From Pseudomonas sp. DY-1 (lineage in GTDB: Bacteria > Pseudomonadota > Gammaproteobacteria > Pseudomonadales > Pseudomonadaceae), in the NCBI RefSeq assembly GCF_003626975.1, contig NZ_CP032616.1, forward strand, positions 372,001 through 436,000: 64,000 bases of DNA. The letters are read 5' to 3'. Below are positions 46,561 through 59,402 of the stretch, one piece after another (position 1 is the stretch's first letter; each line of letters starts with the position of its first letter). The translations under genes were made by a program, and so were the position numbers. The notes under the pieces are model-generated. The model was given only the letters and a program-made list of their open reading frames with translations. It searched no databases and was not told where the DNA came from.

Positions 46561-48126
46561 TCAACGATTGAACCTGTCCACCAGGGAGTACTGACCCTGT
46601 GCCGTGTGGGTGAGTTCCTCGCTGAGCAACGCCGTGCGTTGAGCCTCTCCAGAGGTTTGGTCGGCCAGTTGGGCGATGCTGCTGATGCTCTGGTTGATCT
46701 GCTCGGCCACTGCGCTCTGTTCTTCCGTTGCTGCAGCGATCTGGTCAGCCATGTCCGCGATGTTTGCCACCGCCTCGCTGATGCCCACCAGCGCCTGGTC
46801 GGCCTGGAGCACGCGCTCAACGCCTTCGTCTGCCTGGCGACGACCGTTTTCCATGGTATGCACGGCCTCCTCGGCGGTCTTCTGCAGTTGGGCGATCAAT
46901 TGATGGATCTGCCCCGTGGATTCCGCAGTGCGCTGGGCCAGTTGGCGTACCTCGTCGGCGACGACTGCAAAGCCGCGGCCCATTTCACCTGCCCGCGCGG
47001 CCTCGATTGCGGCGTTCAGTGCCAGCAGGTTGGTTTGGTCGGCGATGCCTTTGATCACATCCACGACACCACCGATCTCGTTGCTGTCCTGGGCCAGGCG
47101 CGTGACGGTTTCGCCGGTCTCGCCCACAGATTGTGAGAGGCGCTGGATGGCCTCGCGGGTTTCAGCGGCGATGTTGCGGCCCTGGCTGGTCAGGCGGTTG
47201 GCCTCCTGGGTGGCATCGGCGGTGCGCTGCACATTGTTGGCCACTTCCTGGGTGGTGGCGGCCATCTGGTTCACCGCGGTGGCCACCTGTTCGGTTTCCA
47301 CGCGTTGGCGCTCCAGCCCTTCGGAGCTGTTGTGGGCCAGGGTGTCGGCCTCTCGAGCCTGCTGGGTCAGGTGTTCCGCGGTGTCCTGTAGACGCGTCAG
47401 GCAGGTCTTAAGGCGTGCTTCCTGGCTGAGCATGGCCATTTCCAGGCGCGCCTGGACGCCTCGGCTGTCGGTATACATCTGAGCGATCAGCGGGTCCGAG
47501 GTGGTTTGCTCGGCCAGGTGCAACAGGCGCTTGATTCCGCGGTTCTGCCAGGCGAGTCCAGTCAGGCCCAGCGGTACAGAAAGCAGTGCGGCGAGGAGGA
47601 AGCCCCAGTGGGAGTTCAGCCAGGCGCCGATCAGGAAACCGACCTGGCTGATGAGGATGAAGGGCAGCCAGTCCTGGAGTACTGGCAACCACTTGTCACG
47701 GCTGGGGATGGCCGCCTTGCCGGTGTTCAGGCGCTGGTAGAGGGCTTCGGCGCGACGCACTTGTTCAGCTGTGGGTCTGATCCGTACGGACTCGTAGCCA
47801 GTGACTTGGTTGCCTTCGAATATGGGTGTGACGTAAGCATTCACCCAGTAGTGGTCGCCATTCTTGCAGCGATTCTTCACGACTCCCATCCATGGGCGAC
47901 CCTTCTTCAGGGTGGTCCACATATGGGCGAACACGGCGGGCGGTACGTCAGGGTGACGCACCAGGTTGTGTGGGGAGCGAAGCAGTTCGTCGCGGCTGTA
48001 TCCGCTGATCTCGACGAACGCCTCGTTGACATAGGTGATGACGCCCTTGCTGTCCGTAGTGGAAATCAGGCGCTGTTCGACTGGGAAACTGCGTTCCCGC
48101 TGGGTGATGGGCTGATTGTTTCTCAT
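46561..48126 (-). CDS. aer: Aerotaxis receptor Aer
   Basis: A 521-residue PAS-domain chemoreceptor. The PAS domain covers residues 1-120 ([20 protein letters not shown]); it would bind FAD and sense redox state. Two hydrophobic segments near 155-200 anchor the protein. The signalling domain holds the conserved hairpin tip [20 protein letters not shown], then [16 protein letters not shown]. The ATG at 48126 is preferred over one five codons earlier. Its place beside the oxidase genes fits steering toward usable oxygen. Confidence 0.93.
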   Translation of the reverse strand: MRNNQPITQRERSFPVEQRLISTTDSKGVITYVNEAFVEISGYSRDELLRSPHNLVRHPDVPPAVFAHMWTTLKKGRPWMGVVKNRCKNGDHYWVNAYVTPIFEGNQVTGYESVRIRPTAEQVRRAEALYQRLNTGKAAIPSRDKWLPVLQDWLPFILISQVGFLIGAWLNSHWGFLLAALLSVPLGLTGLAWQNRGIKRLLHLAEQTTSDPLIAQMYTDSRGVQARLEMAMLSQEARLKTCLTRLQDTAEHLTQQAREADTLAHNSSEGLERQRVETEQVATAVNQMAATTQEVANNVQRTADATQEANRLTSQGRNIAAETREAIQRLSQSVGETGETVTRLAQDSNEIGGVVDVIKGIADQTNLLALNAAIEAARAGEMGRGFAVVADEVRQLAQRTAESTGQIHQLIAQLQKTAEEAVHTMENGRRQADEGVERVLQADQALVGISEAVANIADMADQIAAATEEQSAVAEQINQSISSIAQLADQTSGEAQRTALLSEELTHTAQGQYSLVDRFNR

Positions 48127-48288
48127 GGTTTCCTTCCGCAAGGCTTACAGCTTCTATCGGCATCTGCGCCCTAAGGTTGAGCCTTTTATTTTGGGCGCCA
48201 GTCTACCCGGATTGCGGATCCGACTGCCCGATTGCCTTGCGGGAGCGGTTCGATTACCCCGCTCGCCCAGGCACTGGGGCAGGGGCCA

Positions 48289-48324
48289 AGGCCCCGGAGA
48301 GCAAGGTGCTCAGCTTCCGGGGCT
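48289..48324. terminator. Hairpin terminator after acnA
   Basis: AGGCCCCGGA and TCCGGGGCTT flank a 16-base loop, about 23 bases past the acnA stop on the minus strand. The stem is GC-rich and is followed by CCTTGGCCCC rather than a T-run. Confidence 0.5.
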
Positions 48325-48346
48325 TTGTGCAGACGCGTTGGGCGTG

Positions 48347-51037
<2,691 letters not shown>

Positions 51038-51248
51038 CGGGATTACTCCTTGAGGCCCACACGGCATGGGCCGGCTGCTCGTACGGAAGCTAAAACCCTA
51101 GCTCTGCTTGGCGGGTCTTGCCATTTCAGCCGACCGTCAGGTGGAAATAGGGTTCCCCTGTGGCTGTATCCGGCTGTAGGAAATTACTTCCTGGGCTGTG
51201 TGAAAACGGATGGTGCGCAACTATAGTGCGCGCCCAGGAGGAAACCCG

Positions 51249-52298
51249 ATGAACACCTTGCTGTTGCACTGCCGCCCCGGTTTCGAGGGCGAGGTCTGCG
51301 CCGAAATGACCGATCACGCCGCCCGCCTCGATGTGGCCGGTTACTCCCGGGCCAAGCCGCAGAGCGCCTGCGCCGAATTCGTCTGCAGCGAGCCCGGTGG
51401 CGCCGAACGGCTGATGCGCAAAGTGCGCTTCAGTCAGTTGATCTTCCCGCGTCAGTGGGCGCGTGGTGAGTACGTCGACCTACCGGAAACCGACCGCATC
51501 GGCGTGCTGCTGGAGGCGCTGGCCGCTTACCCGGTGTGCGGCAGTCTCTGGCTGGAGGTGCTGGACACCAACGACGGCAAGGAGCTGTCGACTTTCTGCC
51601 GCAAGTTCGAGAAACCCTTGCGTGCCGCACTGACCAAGGCCGGCAAACTCAAGGACGATCCGCAGCTGCCACGACTGCTGCTGACTTTCCGCAGCGGCCG
51701 TCAGGCTTTCGTCGGCCTGGCCGAGTCGAACAACTCGGCGCTCTGGCCGATGGGTATCCCGCGCCTGAAATTTCCCAGAGAGGCCCCGAGCCGCTCCACC
51801 CTCAAGCTGGAGGAAGCCTGGCACCAGTTCATCCCGCGTAACCAGTGGGATGCACGCCTGGCGCCGGGAATGACGGCCGTCGACCTGGGCGCCGCGCCGG
51901 GTGGCTGGACCTGGCAACTGGTGCAGCGGGAAATCAAGGTCACCGCCGTCGACAACGGTCCTATGGCGGAAAGCCTTATGTACTCCGGCTTCGTCGAGCA
52001 TCAACGCGCCGATGGTTTCACCTTCAAGCCGCGCCGGCCGGTTAACTGGATGGTGTGTGACATCGTTGAAAAACCCGCCCGCACCGCCGCGATGATCGAG
52101 ACCTGGCTCGGCGAGGGCTGGTGCCAGGAGGCCGTGGTCAACCTCAAGCTGCCGATGAAGCAGCGCTATGCCGAAGTGCAGAAGTTGCTGGCGCGTATCG
52201 AGGCGGGCATGAAGGGCAGGGGCCTGAAGGTGTCCATCGACTGCAAGCAGCTCTATCACGACCGCGAGGAAGTGACGTGCCATCTGCGCAGGCTGTAG
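51249..52298 (+). CDS. rlmM: 23S rRNA 2'-O-methyltransferase RlmM
   Basis: A 349-residue methyltransferase that modifies C2498 of 23S rRNA. An N-terminal THUMP-like domain is followed by the SAM-binding motif DLGAAPGGWTWQL near residue 220. The start at 51249 (MNTLLLHCRPGFEGE) is preceded by AGGAGG; the frame is open 13 codons upstream. It is divergent from acnA. Confidence 0.95.
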   Translation: MNTLLLHCRPGFEGEVCAEMTDHAARLDVAGYSRAKPQSACAEFVCSEPGGAERLMRKVRFSQLIFPRQWARGEYVDLPETDRIGVLLEALAAYPVCGSLWLEVLDTNDGKELSTFCRKFEKPLRAALTKAGKLKDDPQLPRLLLTFRSGRQAFVGLAESNNSALWPMGIPRLKFPREAPSRSTLKLEEAWHQFIPRNQWDARLAPGMTAVDLGAAPGGWTWQLVQREIKVTAVDNGPMAESLMYSGFVEHQRADGFTFKPRRPVNWMVCDIVEKPARTAAMIETWLGEGWCQEAVVNLKLPMKQRYAEVQKLLARIEAGMKGRGLKVSIDCKQLYHDREEVTCHLRRL

Positions 52299-52326
52299 GG
52301 CCAGTTCCAGATTCGGGCGTCCTCTT

Positions 52327-52352
52327 GTAGGGGGGAGTGAATTCACCCCTAC
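52327..52352. repeat. Short hairpin at the end of rlmM
   Basis: GTAGGGG and CCCCTAC pair around GGAGTGAATTCA. This is a short REP-like element between convergent genes and overlaps the last bases of the small gene at 52349. It may terminate rlmM. Confidence 0.6.
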
Positions 52353-52516
52353 AGTTCCATCCGCTCCACCCAGTAACTCTGCTTGTGCCCTCGCGCCTGA
52401 TACTCCGCCATCAGCTGTTCGGCTTCATCGCGGCGCAGCCCGGCACGCAAAACGAATACGTTGCCGTTTTCATCCAGCCGCTTGACGCACCAGTTGCGTT
52501 CAGGGGATTCAGGCAT
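52349..52516 (-). CDS. Small conserved hypothetical protein
   Basis: A 55-residue basic-acidic protein starting MPESPERNWCVKRLDE. A GGGAG motif lies about ten bases before this ATG, making it a better start than one ten codons upstream. The repeated charged pattern (RRDEAEQLMAEYQARGHKQ) resembles a single SPOR-like or beta-alpha unit. It lacks a signal peptide or helix. Function is unknown. Confidence 0.6.
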   Translation of the reverse strand: MPESPERNWCVKRLDENGNVFVLRAGLRRDEAEQLMAEYQARGHKQSYWVERMEL

Positions 52517-52552
52517 GGCGAGCTCCCGCAAAGCTCCATGCTGCACCGCCTT

Positions 52553-54097
52553 TCACTGGCTGGCGAGCGGTGCATCCAGGGGTAATAGCGGCGGCAGGCT
52601 GACGAGGCCTTTTAACGTCGTCACGCGCAGACTCCAGGAACTGTTGAACAGGTACTGGCCGCTGAAACCACTGACCTGCAGGCCCAGTTCATCGCCGGGC
52701 TGGAGCAGGGCGCTGGAGGCAGCGAGGTCCACCTGGCGAGCATTGATCGGAGTGCTCTGTTCGCTGAGTGCTTCTAGCTTTCCGCCGACACGTCTTACCG
52801 CCAGCGAAGCGAACAGCAGTGGCGCATCGGCTTTGCGATCCAACTCCAGGTGCACGCTGCCCACCAATCCGCTGGCTACGTCGACTTTGCGCAGGGGAAT
52901 GAAGCTGGATGGTCTGAGCCAGCCGCTGGTCAGCGGTCGGATTCGAGTTTCCGGCAGGGGCTGCGGCGCTCCAGCCTGGGGAAGCTGATTCAGCGCCAGT
53001 CCATGGTCAAGGTCGAGACTGAGACAGAGATTCGGCACGCTGTCAGCGGCCCCTGGCCGCCCACGCAGCTTGTCCTCGTACCAGGCGACCACCGCCTGAT
53101 AGAGGTTGATGGCGCGATCGCCACAATGCAGGACCGGCTCGTTGTTGAACGGCGGCAGGCCGCTCCAGCGCTGAAGCGGGGGTGGCAGGATGTGCCCACC
53201 CTGCATCCCCAGCAGGCGCACATCGGCCTCACCTTTGTGCAGGCATTCGCGGATGGCCAGGCCCTGGTCGAGCGGGAAAAGCGTGTCCCGCATTCCCTGA
53301 ATCAGCAGCGCGTCGGCATGGGGGCGCTGGCCGCGCTGGCAATAGCTCGCGAGGCTGTGTGCCTTGAGCTCGGCCTGTACCTGGGGCGTCATCTCACCGC
53401 TTGCGCTTCTCAAGTAAGGGGCCTGGGTGAACTTGCCCAGGTCGTAGCCAGTGGCAAGGCCGAGGCCTAGCAATACGCCGGTCCAACCCACTTTCATGTG
53501 TCCGCCTGGTGCCAGGGCCTCGGACAAGTCGTACCAGGTGGCGATGGGGACGATGGCGTTGATGCGCGGATCTTCCGCCGAGGCCAGCAATTGCACGGCG
53601 CCGCCATAGCTTTCGCCCAGCATGCCGACACGTGGGTCACCAGGGCCGTCCATGCTCAGGCGCGGCAGATGGCTGACGGCCCAGTCGATGACGGCAAGTG
53701 CATCCTGTACCTCGTAGCGCGGGTCCATCATCTGGATGTTGCCGTCACTGCCGCCCCAGCCGCGCTGGTCGTAGCTGATCACCCAGAAACCCGCGCGCCA
53801 GGCCTTGAGCGCGGCACGTCCGGACATCATCTGCTGACCATAAAAACCCTCCGGCCCGGTCACCCTCCATCCACCCCAGCCGTGGGTGTGCACCACCAAC
53901 GGGGCCTGTTCACCCGGTTTGAGGGCGGGTTGAAATACGGTGGCGGAAAGCCGCGTGCCGTCGCGGGCGGTGATGACGGTCTCGAAGTGCGTGGCGGGCA
54001 GCTCGCGGTCGGCAAGGGCGCTGAAGTCGGGGAGCTGTTCGCGGGCGGCGCAGCCGCCGAGTAGGAGGAGGGCGAGTAGCAGGTTGGCGAGGCGCAT
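52553..54097 (-). CDS. Lipoprotein alpha/beta-hydrolase (CocE/S15 peptidase type)
   Basis: A 514-residue exported hydrolase. The signal ends in lipobox LLGGC with Cys near residue 16. The catalytic domain has [22 protein letters not shown] and the nucleophile motif GESYGGA (Ser near 165). A C-terminal jelly-roll domain is consistent with the CocE/X-Pro dipeptidyl-peptidase class. It probably hydrolyses ester or amide bonds at the envelope; substrate is unknown. Confidence 0.85.
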   Translation of the reverse strand: MRLANLLLALLLLGGCAAREQLPDFSALADRELPATHFETVITARDGTRLSATVFQPALKPGEQAPLVVHTHGWGGWRVTGPEGFYGQQMMSGRAALKAWRAGFWVISYDQRGWGGSDGNIQMMDPRYEVQDALAVIDWAVSHLPRLSMDGPGDPRVGMLGESYGGAVQLLASAEDPRINAIVPIATWYDLSEALAPGGHMKVGWTGVLLGLGLATGYDLGKFTQAPYLRSASGEMTPQVQAELKAHSLASYCQRGQRPHADALLIQGMRDTLFPLDQGLAIRECLHKGEADVRLLGMQGGHILPPPLQRWSGLPPFNNEPVLHCGDRAINLYQAVVAWYEDKLRGRPGAADSVPNLCLSLDLDHGLALNQLPQAGAPQPLPETRIRPLTSGWLRPSSFIPLRKVDVASGLVGSVHLELDRKADAPLLFASLAVRRVGGKLEALSEQSTPINARQVDLAASSALLQPGDELGLQVSGFSGQYLFNSSWSLRVTTLKGLVSLPPLLPLDAPLASQ

Positions 54098-54264
54098 CGG
54101 AGGACCGCTGGCAGGAATTATCGCCTCAGCTTGCCCGAGTGGCCGGTGTGGAGGAGCCTATCCAAGGTTGTGCAACGCTGTGGCCGGACGTCGCAGCAAG
54201 GGCCTCAAGGCTGGGCGGGAAACCGGCTTTGCGCCACAATAGCCGCCAGTTTTCGGAGTGCCCC

Positions 54265-54504
54265 ATGTCCCAACAGCCTGATGCCATTCTTGATGCCACC
54301 GGCCTGAACTGCCCAGAGCCAGTGATGATGCTGCACAACAAAGTGCGCGATCTGCCGGCTGGCGGCCTGCTCAAGGTCATCGCCACCGACCCGTCCACGC
54401 GCCGTGACATCCCGAAGTTCTGCGTCTTCCTCGGTCATGAGCTGCTGGACCAGTCGGAAGAAGCCGGTACCTACTTCTACTGGATTCGCAAGAAGTCCGA
54501 CTGA
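54265..54504 (+). CDS. tusA: Sulfur carrier protein TusA
   Basis: A 79-residue sulfur relay protein. The active Cys16 is in GLNCPEP, the family hallmark. It accepts sulfur from IscS and passes it on for tRNA 2-thiolation. The start at 54265 ([10 protein letters not shown]) matches the family; the open frame upstream is not supported. It overlaps the next gene by one base (TGATG). Confidence 0.95.
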   Translation: MSQQPDAILDATGLNCPEPVMMLHNKVRDLPAGGLLKVIATDPSTRRDIPKFCVFLGHELLDQSEEAGTYFYWIRKKSD

Positions 54505-54959
54505 TGTCTTTCTACTTCGCCTACGGTTCGAACATGAATCTGGCGCGCATGCGCAGTCGTGGCCTCGCATTCAGCGAAGCTCTCGCCGGGCGCCTGGAGG
54601 GCTATGCCCTGTGCTTCAACAAGCGCGACCATGACCGTCCCGGTCGTTCCTACGCCAACATTCGCTACCAGCGGGGCGGGGTGGTAGAGGGTGTGCTCTA
54701 CCGTCTGGAGCACGAGGATGAGATCTGGAAGATGGACCCCTTCGAGGGCACGCCGATCTTCTATAGTCGCGAACGCATGCCAGTGGTCACCGCCGGGGGC
54801 GTGCAGCCTGCCTGGGTCTATGTGGCCAATCCGTCGATGCGCGAGGACGGTCTGTGGCCGACCCGCAGCTACCTGGAGCACCTGCTTGCCGGCCGCGAAT
54901 TCCTGACCCCTGCATACTGGGAAGACCTGGCCGCCGTCCCGGCTCATCCAGACGAGTGA
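54504..54959 (+). CDS. Gamma-glutamylcyclotransferase family protein
   Basis: A 151-residue protein starting [16 protein letters not shown], where YGSNM is the family substrate loop. A conserved Glu (near residue 75, in DPFEGTPIFY) is the likely acid/base. Members convert gamma-glutamyl compounds to 5-oxoproline, but bacterial substrates are often unclear. It is translationally coupled to tusA and ends just before a strong terminator. Confidence 0.88.
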   Translation: MSFYFAYGSNMNLARMRSRGLAFSEALAGRLEGYALCFNKRDHDRPGRSYANIRYQRGGVVEGVLYRLEHEDEIWKMDPFEGTPIFYSRERMPVVTAGGVQPAWVYVANPSMREDGLWPTRSYLEHLLAGREFLTPAYWEDLAAVPAHPDE

Positions 54960-54976
54960 AAGTTCCGCTGCAAGGA

Positions 54977-55001
54977 AAAGGGCCGCTTGAAGCGGCCCTT
55001 T
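54977..55001. terminator. Bidirectional terminator
   Basis: AAAGGGCCGCTT and AAGCGGCCCTTT form a perfect 12-bp stem with a one-base centre. A and T runs at both ends let it act in both directions. It sits between the convergent cyclotransferase and MATE transporter genes. Confidence 0.92.
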
Positions 55002-55002
55002 A

Positions 55003-56388
55003 TCATCTGCTGCGAATCCTCGCGCGCGCACTGCGCGCCAGTCGCAGGCTGAGCAGCAGAGCCGCGCAGGTCAGACCTACGACCAGGCCCTGCCAGAGCC
55101 CTTTGGGGCCGCTGGGCTGGCCCAGCCAGTTGGATAGCCCGAGCGCATAGCCCACGGGTAGGCCGATTCCCCAGTAGGCGAACAGCGTGATGATCATGGT
55201 CGCGCGGGTGTCCTGATAGCCGCGCAGGGCGCCGGCCGCGGCAACCTGGATGGCATCGGAGAACTGGAACAGCGCCGAGTAGACGATCAGCATTGCGGCC
55301 ACGGCGATCACCTGCGGGTCGGGGGAGTACATCTTCGCGATCAGCTCACGGCACAGCAGCATCAAGCTGGCCGAGATACAGGCGTAGGCCAGCGCAGTAC
55401 CGATGCCAATACCTGCCGCGAAGCGTGCCGCCCGCGGATCGCCACGGCCCAGGGCCTGGCCGACGCGCACGGTGACGGCCATCGCCAGCGCATAAGGGAT
55501 CATGAAGATCAGCGCACTGAAATTCAGAGCGATCTGGTGACCGGCGACCACGGTGGCGCCCAGTCCTCCGATCAGAAGGGCGATCACGGCGAAGATGCTC
55601 GACTCGGCGAAGACGGCGATGCCGATGGGAACGCCCACCGATAGCAGGCGTTTGATCAGCGACAGTTGCGGCTTGTCGAAGCGCTCGAACAGCTTGCTCG
55701 GTTTGTACGTCGGGGCGCGGGTCACCCAGGTCAGCATGCCCAGCAGCATGAACCACATCACCATGCCGCTGGCCCAGCCGCAGCCGACCCCGCCCAGTGC
55801 GGGCATGCCGAAATGGCCATAGATCAGGATGTAGTTCAGCGGAATGTTCAGCAGCAGTCCGCAGATGCCCAGCACCATGCTTGGACGAGTGCGGCCAAGG
55901 CCATCGCTGAAGCAGCGCAGTACGTAGTAGAGCGCCACGGCGGGGAAGCCGAAGGCGATACCGTGCAGGTAGCCCATGGCAGGATCGATCAGTTCCTGGT
56001 CCACGCCCATCAGCTCGAGCACCGGGCGCGCATTGACCAGCAACAGGGCGCCGCTGAGACCCACTGCCAAGGCCAGCCAGAGGCCCTGGCGCACCAGTGG
56101 GCCGATCTCTTCCTGCTTGCCGGCGCCAAAACGCTCGGCAACCTTGGCGGTGGTGGCAAGGAGGATGCCGGTCATCAGGAGGAAGACCGGGATCCAGATG
56201 GAGTTGCCGAGTGCCACGGCGGCGAGGTCGCGAGGGCTGACGCGACCGGCCATGACGGCATCGACGAAGCCCATGGCGGTGTTAGAGAGCTGGGCGATCA
56301 TGATTGGCGCCGCCAGCTTGAGCAGCGCGCGCAGTTCCGTGCTGGCGCGGCTGAAACGGGTTTCTGCGTTGTTCACTGAGAGTTCCAT
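55003..56388 (-). CDS. MATE-family multidrug efflux pump (NorM/PmpM-like)
   Basis: A 461-residue membrane protein with 12 predicted helices and MATE features: LAAPIMIAQLSNTAMGFVDA near the start and the repeated half-transporter pattern (PIGIAVFAESSIFAVIALLI). Such pumps export cationic drugs in exchange for Na+ or H+. The start at 56388 (MELSVNNAETR) is chosen because the 23 codons upstream are polar and not family-like. PmpM of P. aeruginosa is the likely relative. Confidence 0.88.
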   Translation of the reverse strand: MELSVNNAETRFSRASTELRALLKLAAPIMIAQLSNTAMGFVDAVMAGRVSPRDLAAVALGNSIWIPVFLLMTGILLATTAKVAERFGAGKQEEIGPLVRQGLWLALAVGLSGALLLVNARPVLELMGVDQELIDPAMGYLHGIAFGFPAVALYYVLRCFSDGLGRTRPSMVLGICGLLLNIPLNYILIYGHFGMPALGGVGCGWASGMVMWFMLLGMLTWVTRAPTYKPSKLFERFDKPQLSLIKRLLSVGVPIGIAVFAESSIFAVIALLIGGLGATVVAGHQIALNFSALIFMIPYALAMAVTVRVGQALGRGDPRAARFAAGIGIGTALAYACISASLMLLCRELIAKMYSPDPQVIAVAAMLIVYSALFQFSDAIQVAAAGALRGYQDTRATMIITLFAYWGIGLPVGYALGLSNWLGQPSGPKGLWQGLVVGLTCAALLLSLRLARSARARIRSR

Positions 56389-56619
56389 ATCGATAAGGCG
56401 TCCTCCGGGCGTGCCGGTGGTGTCCATGCTGAGAGTGGCTGAAAGGGATCTGGACATTGCCTGGTCGCGACGGGCTCGCGACGGTTCACTATCCCAGCCT
56501 TTGCAGGAGAGGCTGCCGGCGGAACGGGACGTGGAGGCTGAGGGGGCCTTAGTCTACGCCCTGACGCAACGGTCAGAAAAGAGGGACAGCGGATTGCCGT
56601 TTGGGCGTAGGACTGGGTG

Positions 56620-56631
56620 ATTGCGTAGAAT
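56620..56631 (+). promoter_or_regulatory. Possible -10 element of pdxB
   Basis: TAGAAT at 56626-56631 is a good sigma-70 -10 hexamer 26 bases before the pdxB ATG, after an extended TGCG context. A matching -35 is weak. Confidence 0.35.
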
Positions 56632-56656
56632 AGCGGTCTCTCTGCAGGAGCCTGCC

Positions 56657-57799
56657 ATGCGAATTGTTGCCGACGAAAACATCCCCCTGGTCGACGCCTT
56701 CTTCGGCGCCCTGGGTGAAATCCGCCGCCTGCCGGGTCGCGCCATCGATGCGGCCGCCCTTGCCGACACCGATCTTCTGCTGGTGCGCTCGGTGACCCGC
56801 GTCGATCGCGCGCTCCTGGCCGGCAGTCCGGTGCGATTCGTCGGCACCTGCACCATCGGTACCGACCATCTCGACCTTGAGTATTTCGCTGAAGCGGGCA
56901 TCGCCTGGTCCAGCGCGCCCGGCTGCAATGCCCGCGGCGTGGTCGACTATGTGCTGGGCAGTTTGCTGCTACTGGCCGAGGACGAAGGCGTTCGACTCGC
57001 CTCGCGTACCTTTGGCGTCGTGGGGGCCGGCCAGGTGGGTGGGCGCCTGGTGGAGGTATTGCGCGGCCTCGGTTGGCGGGTGCTGGTTTGCGATCCGCCT
57101 CGCCAGACGGCTGAGAGCGGCGACTTCGTCGATCTGGAGACCATCCTCCGCGAGTGCGATGCGATCAGCCTGCACACACCGCTGGACAATGGTGGTGATC
57201 ACCCGACCCATCATTTACTGGACGCTGAGCGGCTGGAGCGTCTGCGGCCAGGCGCGTGGCTGGTCAATGCCAGCCGGGGTGCGGTGGTCGACAACCGCGC
57301 ATTGCGTGGCCTGCTGGGGCGTCGCCAGGATCTGCGGGCGGTCCTGGACGTCTGGGAAGGCGAGCCTCTGGCTGATATGGAACTGGCACACCTGTGTCGT
57401 ATCGCCACGCCCCACATTGCCGGCTACAGCCTCGACGGCAAGCTGCGTGGTACCGCGCAGATCTATCAGGCGTGGTGCCGCTTCAGCGGCCAGGCGGAAA
57501 GTGTGCGACTGGACGAGCTGCTGCCGACGCCCTGGCTGGGGGAGCTGACCCTGGACGCCAGCAGCGACCTCGACTGGGCCCTGGCGACCCTGTGCCGGGC
57601 CGTGTACGACCCGCGCCGCGACGACGCGGACTTCCGACGTAGCCTCGTAGGTGACGAGCACCAGCGCCGAGCCGCCTTCGATGCGCTGCGCAAGCACTAT
57701 CCGGTGCGACGGGAAATCGACGGGTTACGGGTACGTTTGACGGGAGAAGCGCCGCGGTTGGCGGAAATCGTCCGGGCGCTGGGGGCCGAGCTGGTTTAG
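56657..57799 (+). CDS. pdxB: Erythronate-4-phosphate dehydrogenase
   Basis: A 380-residue D-isomer 2-hydroxyacid dehydrogenase in the vitamin B6 (pyridoxal phosphate) pathway. It starts [17 protein letters not shown], the PdxB signature. The NAD motif [12 protein letters not shown] is near residue 119. The active-site Arg ([10 protein letters not shown]), Glu and His (ATPHIAGYS) are present. The C-terminal dimerisation domain is complete. AGGAG precedes the ATG at 56657. Confidence 0.95.
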   Translation: MRIVADENIPLVDAFFGALGEIRRLPGRAIDAAALADTDLLLVRSVTRVDRALLAGSPVRFVGTCTIGTDHLDLEYFAEAGIAWSSAPGCNARGVVDYVLGSLLLLAEDEGVRLASRTFGVVGAGQVGGRLVEVLRGLGWRVLVCDPPRQTAESGDFVDLETILRECDAISLHTPLDNGGDHPTHHLLDAERLERLRPGAWLVNASRGAVVDNRALRGLLGRRQDLRAVLDVWEGEPLADMELAHLCRIATPHIAGYSLDGKLRGTAQIYQAWCRFSGQAESVRLDELLPTPWLGELTLDASSDLDWALATLCRAVYDPRRDDADFRRSLVGDEHQRRAAFDALRKHYPVRREIDGLRVRLTGEAPRLAEIVRALGAELV

Positions 57800-57804
57800 A
57801 TGAC

Positions 57805-57827
57805 GGGCCCGGGATTGCCCCGGGCCC
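57805..57827. terminator. Terminator between pdxB and a small gene
   Basis: GGGCCCGGG and CCCGGGCCC pair around ATTGC. It lies between the convergent pdxB stop (57799) and the stop of the small gene (57835). No T-run follows, but the stem is entirely GC. Confidence 0.65.
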
Positions 57828-57834
57828 AGGCGCT

Positions 57835-58011
57835 TCAGGCCTGTCTCCGCTCGGATGCCAGCTGCTTGTGAAGCTCCTGGCAGGCACGCTGGATCATGAT
57901 TTCGGTAATCGGAATCTCACGGCCTTCGGCGTCGATTATCGCGCCGCCGACGGGACGACGCGGTTGCAGCGGGATCACGCGGCTATCGGAAGTGCTGTCG
58001 TGCAAGCTCAT
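57835..58011 (-). CDS. Small conserved hypothetical protein
   Basis: A 58-residue protein beginning MSLHDSTSDSRVIPLQP. The middle reads GGAIIDAEGREIPITEIMIQ, like a short beta-hairpin, and the end is a basic helix (ACQELHKQLASERRQ). The first ATG is five codons further upstream; AGGAG in that stretch supports the one at 58011. Function is unknown. It is divergent from the NAD kinase gene. Confidence 0.65.
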   Translation of the reverse strand: MSLHDSTSDSRVIPLQPRRPVGGAIIDAEGREIPITEIMIQRACQELHKQLASERRQA

Positions 58012-58203
58012 GGCCTGTCTCCTCATTCAGGTGTTGCGCGCAGTCTAGGTAGAGCATATGAACGCGCGGTGACAGTCGGCGCGAAGGGTGCGCCGGAAAA
58101 ACGAAAGACCAGAAAACACTAGCAGCGAATATGCCAACTGCGAGCGTCCTGGTCCTGGTGGATGGACCCCCTGCGTGGGGCGAGAGTTCAGTACGAGGTA
58201 AGC

Positions 58204-59331
58204 ATGTCCCTGTTCCACATGGGTCTGATCATCAACCCGCTGGCCGGCCTGGGTGGCCCAGCGGCGCTCAAGGGTAGCGACGGGGTCGCCGCCGAAGCCC
58301 TGGCCAGAGGCGCCGAGCCCCGGGCGGCGGCGCGTACGCGTCTCGCGCTGGAGTGCCTGTTGCCGCTTGTCGGGCGCATTCAGTTCATTACGTTCCCCGG
58401 CCCGATGGGCGCCGACCTGCTGGCCGAGATGGGCTTTTCCCACCGCGTGCTTGGGCATCTAGATGGCCCGATGACTTGCGCCGATGACACGCGCCACGCC
58501 GTCGAGGCCCTGCAGGCGGCCGGCGTGGCCGTGATTCTTTTCGCGGGCGGTGACGGTACCGCGCGTGATGTCAGCGCGGCGGTTCGTGACGATCAACCTG
58601 TGCTGGGCATTCCCGCTGGGGTGAAGATCCACTCCGGCGTCTATGCCATCAGCCCGCGTGCCGCCGGGGAATTGGCGCGGCGATTGGTGGAAGGTGGCCT
58701 CGTTCGTCTGGCCAGTGGCGAGGTGCGTGACCTGGACGAGACAGCGCTGCGCGACGGCAAGGTGGCGGCGCGCTGGTACGGCGAATTGATGGTGCCGGTG
58801 GAAGGGCACTACATGCAGCACGTCAAGCAAGGCGGCATGGAGTCGGAAGAGCTGGTGCTGGTGGAGCTCGCCGACTGGCTGAATGACAGCTGGGAAGAGG
58901 GCGTGCGCTACGTGTTCGGGCCGGGCTCGACGCTCCATGGCCTGGCCGACAACCTGGGCCTGGAGACGACTCTGCTGGGCGTCGATGTGATCGAGAGCGG
59001 CGTGGTAATCGCCCGTGACGTGACCGAAGCGCAACTGTTCGAATTGGTGGACGGGCATCCCACGCGGCTGCTGGTCACCGCCATCGGCGGCCAGGGCCAT
59101 ATCATCGGCCGCGGCAACCAGCAGATCAGCCCGAGGGTTCTGCGTGCCATTGGCCTTGAGCACCTCCGGGTAGTAGCCACCAAGCGCAAGCTCGGCACCT
59201 TGGAAGGCCGCCCATTGCTTGTGGACAGCGGCGATCCAGCACTGGACGACGCTTTCCCAGATGTGGTTCGTGTCTGGGCCGGTTACAAGGAAGAATTGCT
59301 CTACCCACTCGGTTGGGGCGACGAGGGCTGA
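58204..59331 (+). CDS. ATP-NAD kinase family protein
   Basis: A 375-residue protein of the ATP-NAD/AcoX kinase family. The N-terminus has LIINPLAGLGGPAALKG, a nucleotide-contact segment. The GGDGTARD motif near residue 118 is the family's catalytic loop. The C-terminus folds as a beta-rich domain. It may phosphorylate NAD or a related substrate; the standard NadK is shorter and not in this window. The start at 58204 (MSLFHMGLII) follows GGTAAGC weakly; the frame is open 14 codons upstream. Confidence 0.82.
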   Translation: MSLFHMGLIINPLAGLGGPAALKGSDGVAAEALARGAEPRAAARTRLALECLLPLVGRIQFITFPGPMGADLLAEMGFSHRVLGHLDGPMTCADDTRHAVEALQAAGVAVILFAGGDGTARDVSAAVRDDQPVLGIPAGVKIHSGVYAISPRAAGELARRLVEGGLVRLASGEVRDLDETALRDGKVAARWYGELMVPVEGHYMQHVKQGGMESEELVLVELADWLNDSWEEGVRYVFGPGSTLHGLADNLGLETTLLGVDVIESGVVIARDVTEAQLFELVDGHPTRLLVTAIGGQGHIIGRGNQQISPRVLRAIGLEHLRVVATKRKLGTLEGRPLLVDSGDPALDDAFPDVVRVWAGYKEELLYPLGWGDEG

Positions 59332-59402
59332 CGCCGCTCACCGGTTTCCCGGGGGATCGGATACTATCGACGACACTTTCCCGTAGATGCAGGAGCATCG
59401 CG

